36,675 nucleotides of DNA from Candidatus Krumholzibacteriota bacterium (GCA_030667985.1 DAOUUU010000009.1:1-36675), one strand, 5' to 3'. Counted from the stretch's first letter, positions 1 to 9,495 are shown. Numbers and translations: made by a program. Notes: generated from the letters alone by a model not told the origin.

Positions 1-542
<542 letters not shown>

Positions 543-708
543 AAAAAAAATCGAAGAGCATCACCTAGCGGTAGATGCTCAAATTGACTATGTTCCAAAC
601 CCTTCGGATACCACAAAGGTATCCTAGGGCCCGGACCGTAGGGCTTTGGTTTCGTACGCTACTTCATTTTCAAAGAACAATTTCCCCTGTATGGAAAATC
701 CTTCTCAA
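543..708 (-). promoter_or_regulatory. rRNA operon leader with hairpins
   Basis: This is the transcribed leader between the rRNA promoter and the 16S 5' end. Two clear hairpins are visible. One pairs GGATACC with GGTATCC (606-612 with 618-624, 5-nt loop). The other pairs GAGCATC with GATGCTC (556-562 with 574-580), with extra CC/GG pairs inside. Such stems are typical of rRNA leaders and often take part in processing or antitermination; that role is inferred here. A boxA motif is listed separately. Confidence 0.75.
667..679 (-). promoter_or_regulatory. boxA antitermination motif
   Basis: The minus strand reads TGTTCTTTGAAAA, which matches the boxA element of bacterial rRNA leaders bound by NusB/NusE. 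It lies about 30 nt downstream of the predicted start site and upstream of the 16S gene, where boxA is expected. Confidence 0.8.
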
Positions 709-714
709 TCACAG

Positions 715-743
715 ACTATATCCGAAATGAGGAGTTTTGTCAA
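715..743 (-). promoter_or_regulatory. rRNA promoter (sigma-70 type)
   Basis: The minus strand has TTGACA (743-738), a 17-bp spacer and TATAGT (720-715), a near-perfect housekeeping promoter. The start site would fall near 708, giving a leader of about 165 nt before 16S. Position and strength fit an rRNA operon promoter. Confidence 0.85.
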
Positions 744-778
744 GACTAGAGAAGTATAAATTCAAGGGATACTTCCCC

Positions 779-818
779 GCTATGGGGGCGGTACCCCTTC
801 CCATTCCGAACACTCGAA
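779..818 (+). other. 5S rRNA-like fragment (possible relic)
   Basis: The stretch reading CCTTCCCATTCCGAACAC (796-813) is nearly identical to the most conserved loop B/C segment of bacterial 5S rRNA. The preceding bases (GCTATGGGGGCGG) resemble the 5S segment just before it. The following bases (TCGAATAGAT) do not continue as 5S (GGAAGTTAAG expected), and no intact 5' half or 3' strand is seen. This is best read as a decayed fragment of a former 5S gene; coincidence is possible. It lies on the strand opposite to the 16S. Confidence 0.45.
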
Positions 819-822
819 TAGA

Positions 823-855
823 TATAATCGATTACAACTTACTTGTCAATATAAT
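823..855 (+). promoter_or_regulatory. Candidate -10 elements for the PBP gene
   Basis: Two perfect TATAAT hexamers occur on the plus strand at 823-828 and 850-855, in an AT-rich stretch 145-175 bp upstream of the PBP start. Neither has a convincing -35 at 16-18 bp, so the promoter call is weak. Apart from these and the 5S-like fragment, nothing else is visible in 744-999. Confidence 0.3.
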
Positions 856-999
856 TCGAGAAAAAACCGTGATTTTTTTGAAATATTTTTTCAATGAACC
901 GCCCAGGGCCAGAAAAGGGTGGAAATATCGCATGAATCCGGTTACCTTCCTCTGCGGGCCGAAGGGCCGGCCTTCCGGCACATCGAAAGGGGTTGTCTT

Positions 1000-3108
1000 A
1001 TGGTACGTTGGCCGACAGGAAAGGGAAAACTACTGCTACAGGCCGCTGCTTTAGCGGTTGTGGTCCTGCTCGGAATAACGATAGCCGGCATTCAGTGGTT
1101 CTCGCGCGATCTGCCCTCGATGGCGCGGCTTGAGATGATAGAGCCGGCGCTAAAGACAAGGGTTCTAGCAATCGACTCCACCGTCATAAAGGAATTCTTC
1201 ATTCAGGATCGGATTCTCCTCGAACTCGAGGAGATCCCGCTCGAGATGCAGCAGGCCTTCATAGCAATCGAGGACAGGCGCTTCTACAAGCACTTCGGAA
1301 TCGATTTCGTGCGCGTCGCCGCCGTCGTCTGGAAGGACCTCCGCCACTGGAACAGGCGCGAGGGAGCGAGCACGATCACCCAGCAGCTATCGAGAGACCT
1401 GTTTCTCACCAAGGAACAGACCTTTCCCCGGAAGATCAAGGAAGCCCTGCTCGCCGTCAGGATCGAACGTACATACTCGAAAGACGAGATCCTCGAACTC
1501 TACCTCAACCAGATATACTTCGGGGCAGGCACTTACGGAATCGAGGCAGCAAGCAGAAAGTTCTTCGGCAGATCGGTGAGAGAGCTCGAACTGCACCAGA
1601 CGGCCCTGATAGCTGGACTGAACAAGAATCCGGAGGGCTACAACCCCTTTGTGAATCCGGATCGGGCGCTGCGCCGGCGCAATATAGTGCTCACGGCGAT
1701 GGAGGGCTTCGGGATCATCTCGAAGGCGGAGCTCGATTCGCTGAAGGCCAGGGTCCTCGACGTCGCGCAGCAGGAGACGGGCAGGAACAGCATAGCGGGG
1801 CACTTCACTGAGTACATACGTCAGATACTGACGGCCAAGTACAGCTCACAGTCGATCTACCGGGAAGGTTACACGGTATACACGACGCTCGACCCGGTCC
1901 TGCAGCGGGTCGCCGAGGACAGCCTCGAGACATACGTGCAGCAGATAGAACGAGAAGAGAATTATGCTCTGACGCGCCAATCCTATCTCGACTCGATCGC
2001 GGCGGGCAACGAGCTGGAACCGGATTACCTGCAGTCGTCCGTCATCGCCCTGGATCCGAAAAACGGCCACATCAAGGCGATGGTCGGGGGCCGGAGCTTC
2101 AAGGATTCCGAATTCAACCGCGCGACACAGGCAAAGCGCCAGCCGGGTTCCGCATTCAAGCTCTTTATCTATGTTGCGGCTCTGACGAGCGGTTACAGTC
2201 CGAGCGATATCCTGCTCGATACGCCCATAGTCGTCGAGCTGCCTCACGGCGAGGTATACAAGCCGCGCAACTTCACCGAGAAATTCCACGGAGCCGTTTC
2301 ACTCCGCCATGCCCTCAATAAATCGATCAACATTCCTGCGATCAAGCTGCTACAGAAGATCGGCGCCCCGAGCATCATCGGCGTGGCCCGACGCATGGGC
2401 ATCAAAAGCCCATTAAGGCCCTATCTCTCGCTTGCTCTCGGGGCTCAGGAGGTAAACCTGCTCGAGCTGACAAGTTCCTTCGGCGTCCTAGCCACGGGCG
2501 GCATACGCGCCGAACCGATGGCTATCCTCAAGATCGAGGACCGCAACGGCAATACCCTAGAGGAGTTAAGAGAGTACCACGAGGAGGTCCTCTCGCCGGA
2601 GATCAGCTACATCATCACCGATATGCTCAAGACGGTCATAGACGAGGGGACTGGCAAAACGGTGCGGATGATGGGACTGAGGATCCCTCTGGCTGGGAAG
2701 ACCGGCACGACCGACGACTACACGGATGGATGGTTCATCGGCTTCTCCCCCGAACTCGCAGTCGGCGTCTGGACCGGTTTCAACGAGAAGATATCGATGG
2801 GGCGCAACCGGACGGGTGCACGGGTAGCTCTCCCCATATGGGTAGATGTCATGAGGGCCGCCTACCCTTCCGGTTACGGTCCGGATTTCCCCCGACCCGA
2901 GAGGATCACGGAGGCAACGATCTGCGAAGAATCAGGACTTCTTGCGACACCCTACTGCAAGATCGTGCGCAGGGAGATCTTCATCGAGGGAATGGAACCT
3001 GTGCGGCAGTGCGATCTTCACAAGGTAAGTCCCTACGATCTGCTCGATTCAGACCGCGACTTCCGCGAAATGGACAAAGAGGCGCTGAGGGACAGGGAAC
3101 TGCCCTAG
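1000..3108 (+). CDS. Penicillin-binding protein 1A-type bifunctional transglycosylase/transpeptidase
   Basis: This class A PBP polymerises lipid II and cross-links peptidoglycan at the outer face of the inner membrane. The 702-residue product has one N-terminal membrane anchor (about residues 10-33). A GT51 glycosyltransferase domain follows, with catalytic Glu91 in EDRRFYKHFG and the GASTITQQL motif. The transpeptidase domain has Ser384-x-x-Lys387 (PGSAFK), SIN in LNKSINIPAI, and KTG at 567 (AGKTGTTDD). The ATG at 1000 is chosen because GAAAGGGG lies just upstream and the product begins directly before the anchor; an in-frame start at 919 would add 27 residues of unlikely sequence. It is convergent with the deoA gene and ends 30 bp before that gene's stop, with no terminator seen between them. 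Length and motifs fit PBP1A; I do not assign mrcA formally. Confidence 0.95.
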   Translation: MVRWPTGKGKLLLQAAALAVVVLLGITIAGIQWFSRDLPSMARLEMIEPALKTRVLAIDSTVIKEFFIQDRILLELEEIPLEMQQAFIAIEDRRFYKHFGIDFVRVAAVVWKDLRHWNRREGASTITQQLSRDLFLTKEQTFPRKIKEALLAVRIERTYSKDEILELYLNQIYFGAGTYGIEAASRKFFGRSVRELELHQTALIAGLNKNPEGYNPFVNPDRALRRRNIVLTAMEGFGIISKAELDSLKARVLDVAQQETGRNSIAGHFTEYIRQILTAKYSSQSIYREGYTVYTTLDPVLQRVAEDSLETYVQQIEREENYALTRQSYLDSIAAGNELEPDYLQSSVIALDPKNGHIKAMVGGRSFKDSEFNRATQAKRQPGSAFKLFIYVAALTSGYSPSDILLDTPIVVELPHGEVYKPRNFTEKFHGAVSLRHALNKSINIPAIKLLQKIGAPSIIGVARRMGIKSPLRPYLSLALGAQEVNLLELTSSFGVLATGGIRAEPMAILKIEDRNGNTLEELREYHEEVLSPEISYIITDMLKTVIDEGTGKTVRMMGLRIPLAGKTGTTDDYTDGWFIGFSPELAVGVWTGFNEKISMGRNRTGARVALPIWVDVMRAAYPSGYGPDFPRPERITEATICEESGLLATPYCKIVRREIFIEGMEPVRQCDLHKVSPYDLLDSDRDFREMDKEALRDRELP

Positions 3109-3138
3109 AATACACCCGCTCCGATTTTCATCAAGGGA

Positions 3139-4431
3139 TCAGAGAAACAGCTGTGGACTCGATACGGGCTCGTCTATGATGGAGATGCCGCCAAGCATGC
3201 GCCGGACGGCCCGCTCGGCATCAAGGTCGTTTCGGGCATGGACATCGAAGATCGCTTCTCCCTCGAGCACCGGATCGCCCTTCTTCTTGAAGATGCGGAA
3301 ACCGACGGCTGGATCTATCTCATCATCCATCCTCATCCTTCCCCCGCCGAGCTCTCGGATCGCCTCGCCCATAGTGCGGGGATCGATCATCGCCAGATTT
3401 CCCGATCTCGGAGCCCGGCCGGGCCTGGTGACCGGCGCCCTCGGCAGCCCGAGATCTGCATCGCTCAGATCGAGCTCACCCCCCTGAGCCTCGACTATCC
3501 TATGAAAACGCTCGAGTGCCCGTCCCGTGGCGATAGCGTCCGCCGAACGCACCCTCCCTTCCTCCAGCGTCTCCACGAGACCGCCCAGGAGCAGCATCTC
3601 GGAGACGAGCAGATTCGTGAGCTCCAGACAATCCTCGGGCCCCTCACCCCGCAAGACAGAGACCGCCTCTATGACCTCGAGAGCATTGCCCGCTGCGCTC
3701 CCCAGCGGCTGCTCCATCGAAGTGATAACGGTACTCACACCGATTCCCATCTCCCGTCCGACCATCTCCAGCGACTCCGAGAGCATCCGCGCATCTTCGG
3801 CCCGTCGCATGAAAGCGCCATTGCCACATTTCACATCGATTACGACGCCACTGATGCCCTCGGCGAACTTCTTGGAAAGGATGCTCGCCGTTATGAGCGG
3901 AATGCTTTGAACCGTCCCCGTAGCGTCCCTGAGTCTATATATCTTCTTGTCCGCAGGCACAATATCGTCGGTCTGAGCGCCGAAACAGCCGCCCAGCTCT
4001 TTCACCAGCTCCTCGAAACGCCCGGTCTCGAGATCGGTTACAAGACCGGGGATCGATTCGAGCTTGTCGAGCGTACCGCCGGTGAAACCAAGCCCCCTGC
4101 CTGAGATCATCGGAACGCGCAGCCCGCACTCTACGGCGACGGGCAGGAGTATGAGCGAGATCTTGTCTCCCACCCCCCCTGTGCTGTGCTTGTCTATGAG
4201 CGGGCCGCCCCCAGGACCGATGTCGAAGATGGTGCCGCTTTCCATCATAGCCTGAGTCAGCGCGACTATCTCCCTGCCCGTCATCCCGTTCAGCACGACC
4301 GCCATCAGAAGAGCGGACATCTGATAATCGGTTATTTCGCCGGCGACAAAACCGTCCGTGACATACCGTATCTCGCCTTCGTTCAACGGCGCACCGTCTC
4401 GTTTCTTCGAAATTATCTCGATGATGTTCAT
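3139..4431 (-). CDS. deoA: Pyrimidine-nucleoside / thymidine phosphorylase
   Basis: The enzyme cleaves pyrimidine (deoxy)nucleosides with phosphate, releasing base and (deoxy)ribose-1-phosphate in the cytoplasm. The 430-residue product has the family signature SGRGLGFTGGTLDKLESIPG, the phosphate-binding region DKHSTGGVGDK, and the C-terminal ATFDVHA-like segment (AIFDVHARND). Length matches the family (about 430-440). The ATG at 4431 is chosen because the product then starts MNIIEIISKK like family members; a GTG at 4446 would add five residues. It is the last gene of the salvage operon, 31 bp after deoC, and its product would feed deoB and deoC. Whether it prefers thymidine alone (deoA) or all pyrimidine nucleosides (pdp) cannot be told by eye. 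Confidence 0.95.
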   Translation of the reverse strand: MNIIEIISKKRDGAPLNEGEIRYVTDGFVAGEITDYQMSALLMAVVLNGMTGREIVALTQAMMESGTIFDIGPGGGPLIDKHSTGGVGDKISLILLPVAVECGLRVPMISGRGLGFTGGTLDKLESIPGLVTDLETGRFEELVKELGGCFGAQTDDIVPADKKIYRLRDATGTVQSIPLITASILSKKFAEGISGVVIDVKCGNGAFMRRAEDARMLSESLEMVGREMGIGVSTVITSMEQPLGSAAGNALEVIEAVSVLRGEGPEDCLELTNLLVSEMLLLGGLVETLEEGRVRSADAIATGRALERFHRIVEAQGGELDLSDADLGLPRAPVTRPGRAPRSGNLAMIDPRTMGEAIRELGGGRMRMDDEIDPAVGFRIFKKKGDPVLEGEAIFDVHARNDLDAERAVRRMLGGISIIDEPVSSPQLFL

Positions 4432-4462
4432 CAGTCTCTCGAGCACATCCTTAAAGGGCCGA

Positions 4463-5134
4463 TCAGGGCCCGGCCTTCTTCGACCATTCCTCCATTATCT
4501 GCACTCCTGCGCTCGTCCCGATTCTGTTCGCTCCCGCCTCGACGAGCTCGAGCGCGAATTCCACAGTCCTTATGCCGGCTGACGCCTTGACACCGAATTC
4601 TGGGCCCACCGCTTTGCGCATGATGGCTACATCCCGCGCATTGGCGCCGAGTGGGCCGAAACCGGTCGAGGTCTTGACGAACCGGGCGCCCGCCTCCCTG
4701 GCTATCCCACAGGCCGCCACCTTCTCGTCGTCGGTGAGAAGTGCCGCTTCGATGATCACCTTGACCAAAGCCCCTCCAGATGCTTCTACGACACCGGCGA
4801 TATCATCCCTCACCAATCCAGCATCACCAGCCTTCAGAGCGCCGATGTTCAATACCATGTCTATCTCATCAGCGCCGGCAGCGACGGCCCTCTCCGCCTC
4901 GAACGCCTTGACCGCGCTGTCGACCGTTCCTAGTGGAAATCCCGATATGGAACAAACCTTGACCCGCGTCCCCGACACCTCACCGGCGACGAGCGGCACG
5001 TAGTGCGTATTCACGCACACGCTGAAAAACTCGTATCGTTTGGCATCGTCGCAGATCAACCGGATATCATCCGGTGTCGCCTCGGGTTTTAAAAGGGTAT
5101 GATCGATCAGTCTGTTTAGTTCGAGTTCTGCCAA
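4463..5134 (-). CDS. deoC: Deoxyribose-phosphate aldolase
   Basis: This class I aldolase splits 2-deoxyribose-5-phosphate into acetaldehyde and glyceraldehyde-3-phosphate. The 223-residue protein is the normal size for the short bacterial form. It carries LIDHTLLKPEAT at the N-terminus, DEIDMVLNIGAL, the Schiff-base lysine in FVKTSTGFG, and the proton-relay lysine in GVKASAGIRT. It sits between deoB and deoA, so nucleoside cleavage, phosphate transfer from C1 to C5 and aldol cleavage are encoded in one operon. The stretch after its stop holds a short GGGCC/GGCCC hairpin, too weak to call a terminator. Confidence 0.96.
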   Translation of the reverse strand: MAELELNRLIDHTLLKPEATPDDIRLICDDAKRYEFFSVCVNTHYVPLVAGEVSGTRVKVCSISGFPLGTVDSAVKAFEAERAVAAGADEIDMVLNIGALKAGDAGLVRDDIAGVVEASGGALVKVIIEAALLTDDEKVAACGIAREAGARFVKTSTGFGPLGANARDVAIMRKAVGPEFGVKASAGIRTVEFALELVEAGANRIGTSAGVQIMEEWSKKAGP

Positions 5135-5179
5135 CTGAATCCTCCCTGTTTCGTCATTTGGAGATCAACGATCCCGGCT

Positions 5180-6355
5180 TCATCGATCCGGCACGAGGTG
5201 AAGAAAACTCTCGCCGGCGATCCCCTCCAGGCCGAAGAACTCGGCAATCGTCGAAGCCACATCGGAGAGACTATCTCTCGTACCGAGCTGCATCCCTACC
5301 CCCGGTCCCGAACGGAATGCCAAAACCGGTACATACTCTCTCGTGTGATCGAATCCGGGCATCGTCGGATCACACCCGTGATCACTCGTTATGATACAGA
5401 GCGAACCTGGTTTCAGCGAATCGGCGAAGGGGCCCATCCAACGGTCGAACCGTTCGAGACCCTTCGCATAGCCTTTCGCATTCCGCCTGTGGCCCCAGAG
5501 CATATCGAAATCGATCAGGTTGATAAAGAGGAATGAGAAGTCATCACCCTCCTCGATCAAACCGGCCGCCCTGTTCATCGCTTCCTCGTTTCCCCCGGCT
5601 TCTATGACCTCGTCGATGCCCATACCGGCGAAAAGGTTATGTATCTTGCCGACGGTGACGACCTTGCGGCCCGCGGCGCTCAGCCGGTCGAGAAGTGTCG
5701 GCGACGGAGGAGGAAGGGAGAAATCCTTGCGTCCCGGCGTTCTCACGAACCGGCCCGGCTCGCCCCTGAAGGGGCGCGCGATTACACGTCCAACTGCATG
5801 GGGGCCGGTCAGGATATTTCTCGCCATGACGCACAGCTCGTAGAGCCGCTCCTCCGGAATCACATCCTCATGTGCCGCGAGCTGAAAGACACTGTCCGCG
5901 GAGGTGTAGAGTATGGGTTTGCCGGAGCGAATATGCTCTTTTCCGAGCTGCTCGATGATCTCGGTTCCGGAAGCGCGTAGATTGCCGATGATTCCAGATC
6001 CCGACTCCCGTTCGAACCGTTCCAGGATCTCGGGAGGGAAACCGTCCGGATAGGTCGGAAAGGCTCTATCGAGCTGACATCCCATCAGCTCCCAATGGCC
6101 GCTTGTCGAATCCTTGTCCGGAGAGCTCGATGCCATCCTGCCAAATGAAGCCTCGGGCTGATCGATCGCGCTGACTCCATCGATCTCTGCTATACCGCCG
6201 AGGCCGAGCCGCTGAAGGCGGGGCAGATGGAGACCCCCGATAGACCTCGCCGCGTGACCGAGCGAGTCGGCTCCCCGATCGCCGTACTTCGAAGCATCGG
6301 GAAGGGCGCCGACACCGACTCCGTCAAGGACTATGGTCACAGCCTGACGCTTCAT
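5180..6355 (-). CDS. deoB: Phosphopentomutase
   Basis: The enzyme interconverts (deoxy)ribose-1-phosphate and -5-phosphate; it belongs to the alkaline-phosphatase superfamily with two Mn ions. The 391-residue product has the metal Asp in IVLDGVGVGALPDA, the phosphorylated Thr in DKDSTSGHWE, the DFDMLWGHRRN metal motif, and TSDHGCDPT near the C-terminus. The open frame extends upstream to 6994, but that part is a shadow of alr. The ATG at 6355 follows a good CAGGAG site and gives the standard family N-terminus (MKRQAVTIVLDG). It lies 74 bp downstream of alr and 45 bp upstream of deoC. Confidence 0.96.
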   Translation of the reverse strand: MKRQAVTIVLDGVGVGALPDASKYGDRGADSLGHAARSIGGLHLPRLQRLGLGGIAEIDGVSAIDQPEASFGRMASSSPDKDSTSGHWELMGCQLDRAFPTYPDGFPPEILERFERESGSGIIGNLRASGTEIIEQLGKEHIRSGKPILYTSADSVFQLAAHEDVIPEERLYELCVMARNILTGPHAVGRVIARPFRGEPGRFVRTPGRKDFSLPPPSPTLLDRLSAAGRKVVTVGKIHNLFAGMGIDEVIEAGGNEEAMNRAAGLIEEGDDFSFLFINLIDFDMLWGHRRNAKGYAKGLERFDRWMGPFADSLKPGSLCIITSDHGCDPTMPGFDHTREYVPVLAFRSGPGVGMQLGTRDSLSDVASTIAEFFGLEGIAGESFLHLVPDR

Positions 6356-6429
6356 AGCTCCTGCACCGGTTTCAGAGTTCATTCGGCTTGGATGGAAAGA
6401 ATCGGATGGATCGTCTTCCGACCGGCTCT

Positions 6430-7593
6430 TTAATTCTCGTACATGCCGAGCAGGGTTTTGAGGCTGTCGACCTTGCCGTTCGACATGTAGATCCTTGCTA
6501 CCCGCTTGCTTATCCTGCAAAGGATCTCGTAATTGAGTGTGCCCTCCCACTGGGCGATCTCGTCGACGTCCAACGATGAATCGCCCTGTCTGCCGAAGAT
6601 GACGACCTCCTCGCCCGATCGGGGATCCTCGAACCCCGACAAATCGACCATCGTCATATCCATTGTAACACGGCCTATAATCGGTACACGGGAACCCCTG
6701 AAGAGAACTTCGCCCCTGTTCGAGAGACGATGACTCATACCGTGCCCGTAGCCGACCGGAATAATGCCCATCGTGATATGACCGGGAGCAATATAGGTCC
6801 TGCCATAACTGATACTGGACCCAGGCAACATCTCCCGGACCAGAACGAGTTTCGTCTTGAAACTCATGACCGGTACGACATCGACTTTTTCCCTCAGGCC
6901 GAAAGTCGGCGTATGCCCGTAAACCAGCAGCCCGGGCCTGATCATATTGAAATGCGACGACGGAAAATTCATAACCGCCGCGCTGTTGGCGCAATGTACA
7001 TAACAGAACTTAATTCCGTCGGCCTTCAACTCGTCCAGCAAAGCCTTGAACGACTCGATCTGATCTCCGGTAAAATCTATATCATTATCGGAAGCGGGGA
7101 AGTGCGTGAATATACCCTCTAACTCCAGATTCTCGAGGCCGAGGATCCCACGGATCTCATCGAGAGAGCTCTCGCGGCTGAGGCCAGCCCGCCCCATGCC
7201 TGTGTCCACCTCGATATGGACCTTGCAGTTCTTGCCGTTGCTCTTCGCCGTTTCGGAGGCGGCCCTGGCAAACTCGGTGCTCGATACGGTTACAGCCAGG
7301 TCGTATTCGAGTGCATGGATGACCTCCTCCGGAAGAACCGGGCTCAGCACGAGGATCGGAAGCTCGATATCCGCTTTCCTCAATTCCTTCCCCTCGTCGA
7401 CGGTTGCGACACCCAGCATATCCACACCGACTTCGGCCGCAAACCGCGCTATCCTGACCGCTCCGTGCCCGTACGCGTCGGCCTTTACAACGAGCAGGAT
7501 CGAGACATCGGCTCCCAGTAATTCCCTGACGACGCCGACGTTCCATTTCATCGCGTCGAGGCTCACCTCGACCCATGCCGGAAACCTATCCAT
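6430..7593 (-). CDS. alr: Alanine racemase
   Basis: This PLP enzyme converts L- to D-alanine for peptidoglycan. The 387-residue protein has the PLP-lysine motif VVKADAYGHGAV near residue 38, the HIEVDTGMGRAG segment, and the second catalytic tyrosine region SISYGRTY. It ends in the usual YEILCRISKRVARIY region, which places the dimer C-terminal domain. The ATG at 7593 follows GAGGGG at suitable distance. It is 15 bp downstream of the exoribonuclease gene and precedes deoB, an odd partner for a nucleoside-salvage operon; the pairing may simply reflect co-transcription of housekeeping genes. Confidence 0.96.
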   Translation of the reverse strand: MDRFPAWVEVSLDAMKWNVGVVRELLGADVSILLVVKADAYGHGAVRIARFAAEVGVDMLGVATVDEGKELRKADIELPILVLSPVLPEEVIHALEYDLAVTVSSTEFARAASETAKSNGKNCKVHIEVDTGMGRAGLSRESSLDEIRGILGLENLELEGIFTHFPASDNDIDFTGDQIESFKALLDELKADGIKFCYVHCANSAAVMNFPSSHFNMIRPGLLVYGHTPTFGLREKVDVVPVMSFKTKLVLVREMLPGSSISYGRTYIAPGHITMGIIPVGYGHGMSHRLSNRGEVLFRGSRVPIIGRVTMDMTMVDLSGFEDPRSGEEVVIFGRQGDSSLDVDEIAQWEGTLNYEILCRISKRVARIYMSNGKVDSLKTLLGMYEN

Positions 7594-7608
7594 GAACCGC
7601 CACCCCTC

Positions 7609-8556
7609 TCATTCCTCCGAATCCTCATTGCCCCTGTAGATGAAACGATCGAGAAGCCTGACATATTCGGTCCAGTTACTCCTGCGATCGCCGCTCTTCT
7701 CGAGCACCTGGTTCACACCTCTTATCTGCGCATCGAGATTGTCGATATAGTGGAGAAGAAGAGCTTCGACCGTCATTGGCCTGATAGGAGATCCGTTTTC
7801 GAGCAGGCCATGATGGCTCACTATCATGTGCATCAGCTTCATCTTCAGTTCCTTGGGAAAATCTTCCATTCCCCGCAGGTACTCGGAGAGAAACTCGACG
7901 CCGAGAGTGATATGGCCGATCAGCCGGCCGTTGTCCGAATAATCTATGTGATTGGTGACCGAGAGTTCCTCGACCTTGCCCAGATCATGCAGGAGTACTC
8001 CCGCCAGCAAAAGATCCCGGTCGACATCCGGATAGACCTCGGCGGCCTTCATGGCGAGCTGCGCCATATCGTAGATATGCTCAACGAGCCCGCCTATGTA
8101 GGAGTGATGCCAACTCTTCGCGGCCGGAGCTCTCTTGAGACTCTTTCCGAATCCTTCGTTCTCGAATATCGCCTGCAACAGTGCCCGCAGGTCCTCGTCA
8201 CTGATACCTGTTATGATCTTGAGGATCTCCTCGTACAGCTCATCGACCGGCCTGTTGGAGGCGGGCAGAAACACGGATGGATCGTAATCCCCCTCGGCCA
8301 GTTTCTCGAGCCTGGCGACCCGGAGCTGCAGCGCGCCCTGGTAATCCTGGATCTCGCCGCTCACCTGGACCACATCGTCCACATTGATGCCACGCTCGAT
8401 CTCGTCGGCGGGCTCCCAGAGCACCCCCTTGAGGACTCCATCCATATCGGAAAACTGAAACAGGAGGAATTTTCCGCCAGTGAAATCCCTCCTGACCTTT
8501 TTCGCAACAACCATTACCCGTTCTACCCTGTCCCCCACCTTCATCGCACCACTCAT
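7609..8556 (-). CDS. YhaM-like 3'-5' exoribonuclease (OB-fold + HD domain)
   Basis: The 315-residue product has an N-terminal OB-fold (roughly residues 1-85, including the GKFLLFQFSDMDG region). A metal-dependent HD phosphohydrolase-type domain follows: HHSYIGGLVEH, then LLLAGVLLHDLGK, with further His in HITLG and IVSHHG. This architecture is that of YhaM/CBF1-type exoribonucleases, which trim RNA (and sometimes DNA) from the 3' end. The start at 8556 is chosen because CAGGAG lies 7 nt upstream; an in-frame start at 8580 would add eight residues. It is the first gene of the minus-strand salvage operon. Substrate preference is unknown. Confidence 0.85.
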   Translation of the reverse strand: MSGAMKVGDRVERVMVVAKKVRRDFTGGKFLLFQFSDMDGVLKGVLWEPADEIERGINVDDVVQVSGEIQDYQGALQLRVARLEKLAEGDYDPSVFLPASNRPVDELYEEILKIITGISDEDLRALLQAIFENEGFGKSLKRAPAAKSWHHSYIGGLVEHIYDMAQLAMKAAEVYPDVDRDLLLAGVLLHDLGKVEELSVTNHIDYSDNGRLIGHITLGVEFLSEYLRGMEDFPKELKMKLMHMIVSHHGLLENGSPIRPMTVEALLLHYIDNLDAQIRGVNQVLEKSGDRRSNWTEYVRLLDRFIYRGNEDSEE

Positions 8557-8667
8557 ACTACTCTCCTGGGTAAGTGCCACACGTCTCCCCGCTCACGATA
8601 CCGTAATGCACGCCGCCTGCATGGTCAAGCTGATTCCTGTTCTATGGCATCTATCTCATCCCTTGTA

Positions 8668-8702
8668 TAAAAAAAGGGTGCAGCGAAAGAGAGCCACACC
8701 CT
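8668..8702 (-). terminator. Rho-independent terminator
   Basis: On the minus strand AGGGTG pairs with CACCCT, extended by four more pairs including two G-T wobbles, and is followed directly by seven T. It lies 29 bp after the stop of the 8731-9495 lipoprotein gene, so that gene is probably a single transcription unit separate from the yhaM-deo operon. Confidence 0.85.
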
Positions 8703-8730
8703 GTATAAAACTTTTTTAAGAAGATCCGCT

Positions 8731-9495
8731 CTAGCGGACGACAACATACCTGTTGGCGTAGGCGATATAATCGACCGTCACTTCACCGGCCGAATCATAG
8801 TTCCTCCTGAAAGACTGGGAGGGTATTTCTCCATAACTCACGCCGCCCGTGAAATAGAGCTGCTCGTTGATCAGGGCCTTGAAGATGAGAATGATATCGT
8901 CGCCCGGATCCTTCACTATCAAACGGGTTTTTGGAAGGTGTATCGTGTACATCTCCTCTTCACCGATCATCTCGTACATGACCTTTGCGTCCTGGACCTT
9001 GAATCTCGTCTCGGGAAGGTCCTTCAACGACAGCCTGTTCGATGTGATCTTGTCGAGTTCTACTTCATCGAAATCATCCGTACTGAAATCTCTCATCTTC
9101 AGCAGGCTGGGTATCGCTACTTCGTAGGGCTCGCCCACCATCACGGTATCACTTCCGGCGACCAGGTAATCGACATTGAAGTGAATGACCGGGTCGAAGA
9201 ATTTACGGGCGCAGACCGTGAATCTACCGCCCGAAAGCTTCGAGATCTCTCCCTCGAGACCATCCCCGACGAAGATCTCGATCAGGTTTCCTTCACGCAC
9301 GAGACTGACGTTCTTGTGTACCGCCACGAAGTTCGGCGATTCGAATCCGAACTTGAAGCCGGGGCTCAGAACGTTCGTACGAGTAGCATCCCTCAGGGAG
9401 ATCGCGACATAGGTCTCATCGACGCTGCCACCGCATCCGGCGACAAAACCCGCTAGAAGAGCCACAATCATGAATGACTTGAAAGACCTGGACAT
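8731..9495 (-). CDS. Lipoprotein of unknown function
   Basis: I do not recognise the family. The 254-residue product begins with a short basic stretch, a hydrophobic segment (FMIVALLAGFVAGC) and a lipobox cysteine followed by GG, so it is an SPII lipoprotein, probably periplasm-facing. The mature part looks beta-rich, with no cysteine pair or catalytic motif I can name. The ATG at 9495 is preferred over an upstream TTG because AAGGAGC lies at proper distance. It has its own candidate promoter (9590-9618) and terminator (8668-8702), so it is likely monocistronic. Confidence 0.8.
   Translation of the reverse strand: MSRSFKSFMIVALLAGFVAGCGGSVDETYVAISLRDATRTNVLSPGFKFGFESPNFVAVHKNVSLVREGNLIEIFVGDGLEGEISKLSGGRFTVCARKFFDPVIHFNVDYLVAGSDTVMVGEPYEVAIPSLLKMRDFSTDDFDEVELDKITSNRLSLKDLPETRFKVQDAKVMYEMIGEEEMYTIHLPKTRLIVKDPGDDIILIFKALINEQLYFTGGVSYGEIPSQSFRRNYDSAGEVTVDYIAYANRYVVVR

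Noticed and set aside
737-1054. Short ORF of 105 codons upstream of the PBP gene
   Set aside because: It overlaps the rRNA promoter and the 5S-like fragment, overlaps the PBP start in another frame, and has no recognisable protein character.
6356-6994. N-terminal extension of deoB as one 604-residue protein
   Set aside because: The upstream part lies in another frame of alr, has no family resemblance, and the ATG at 6355 has a good ribosome-binding site and the standard deoB N-terminus.
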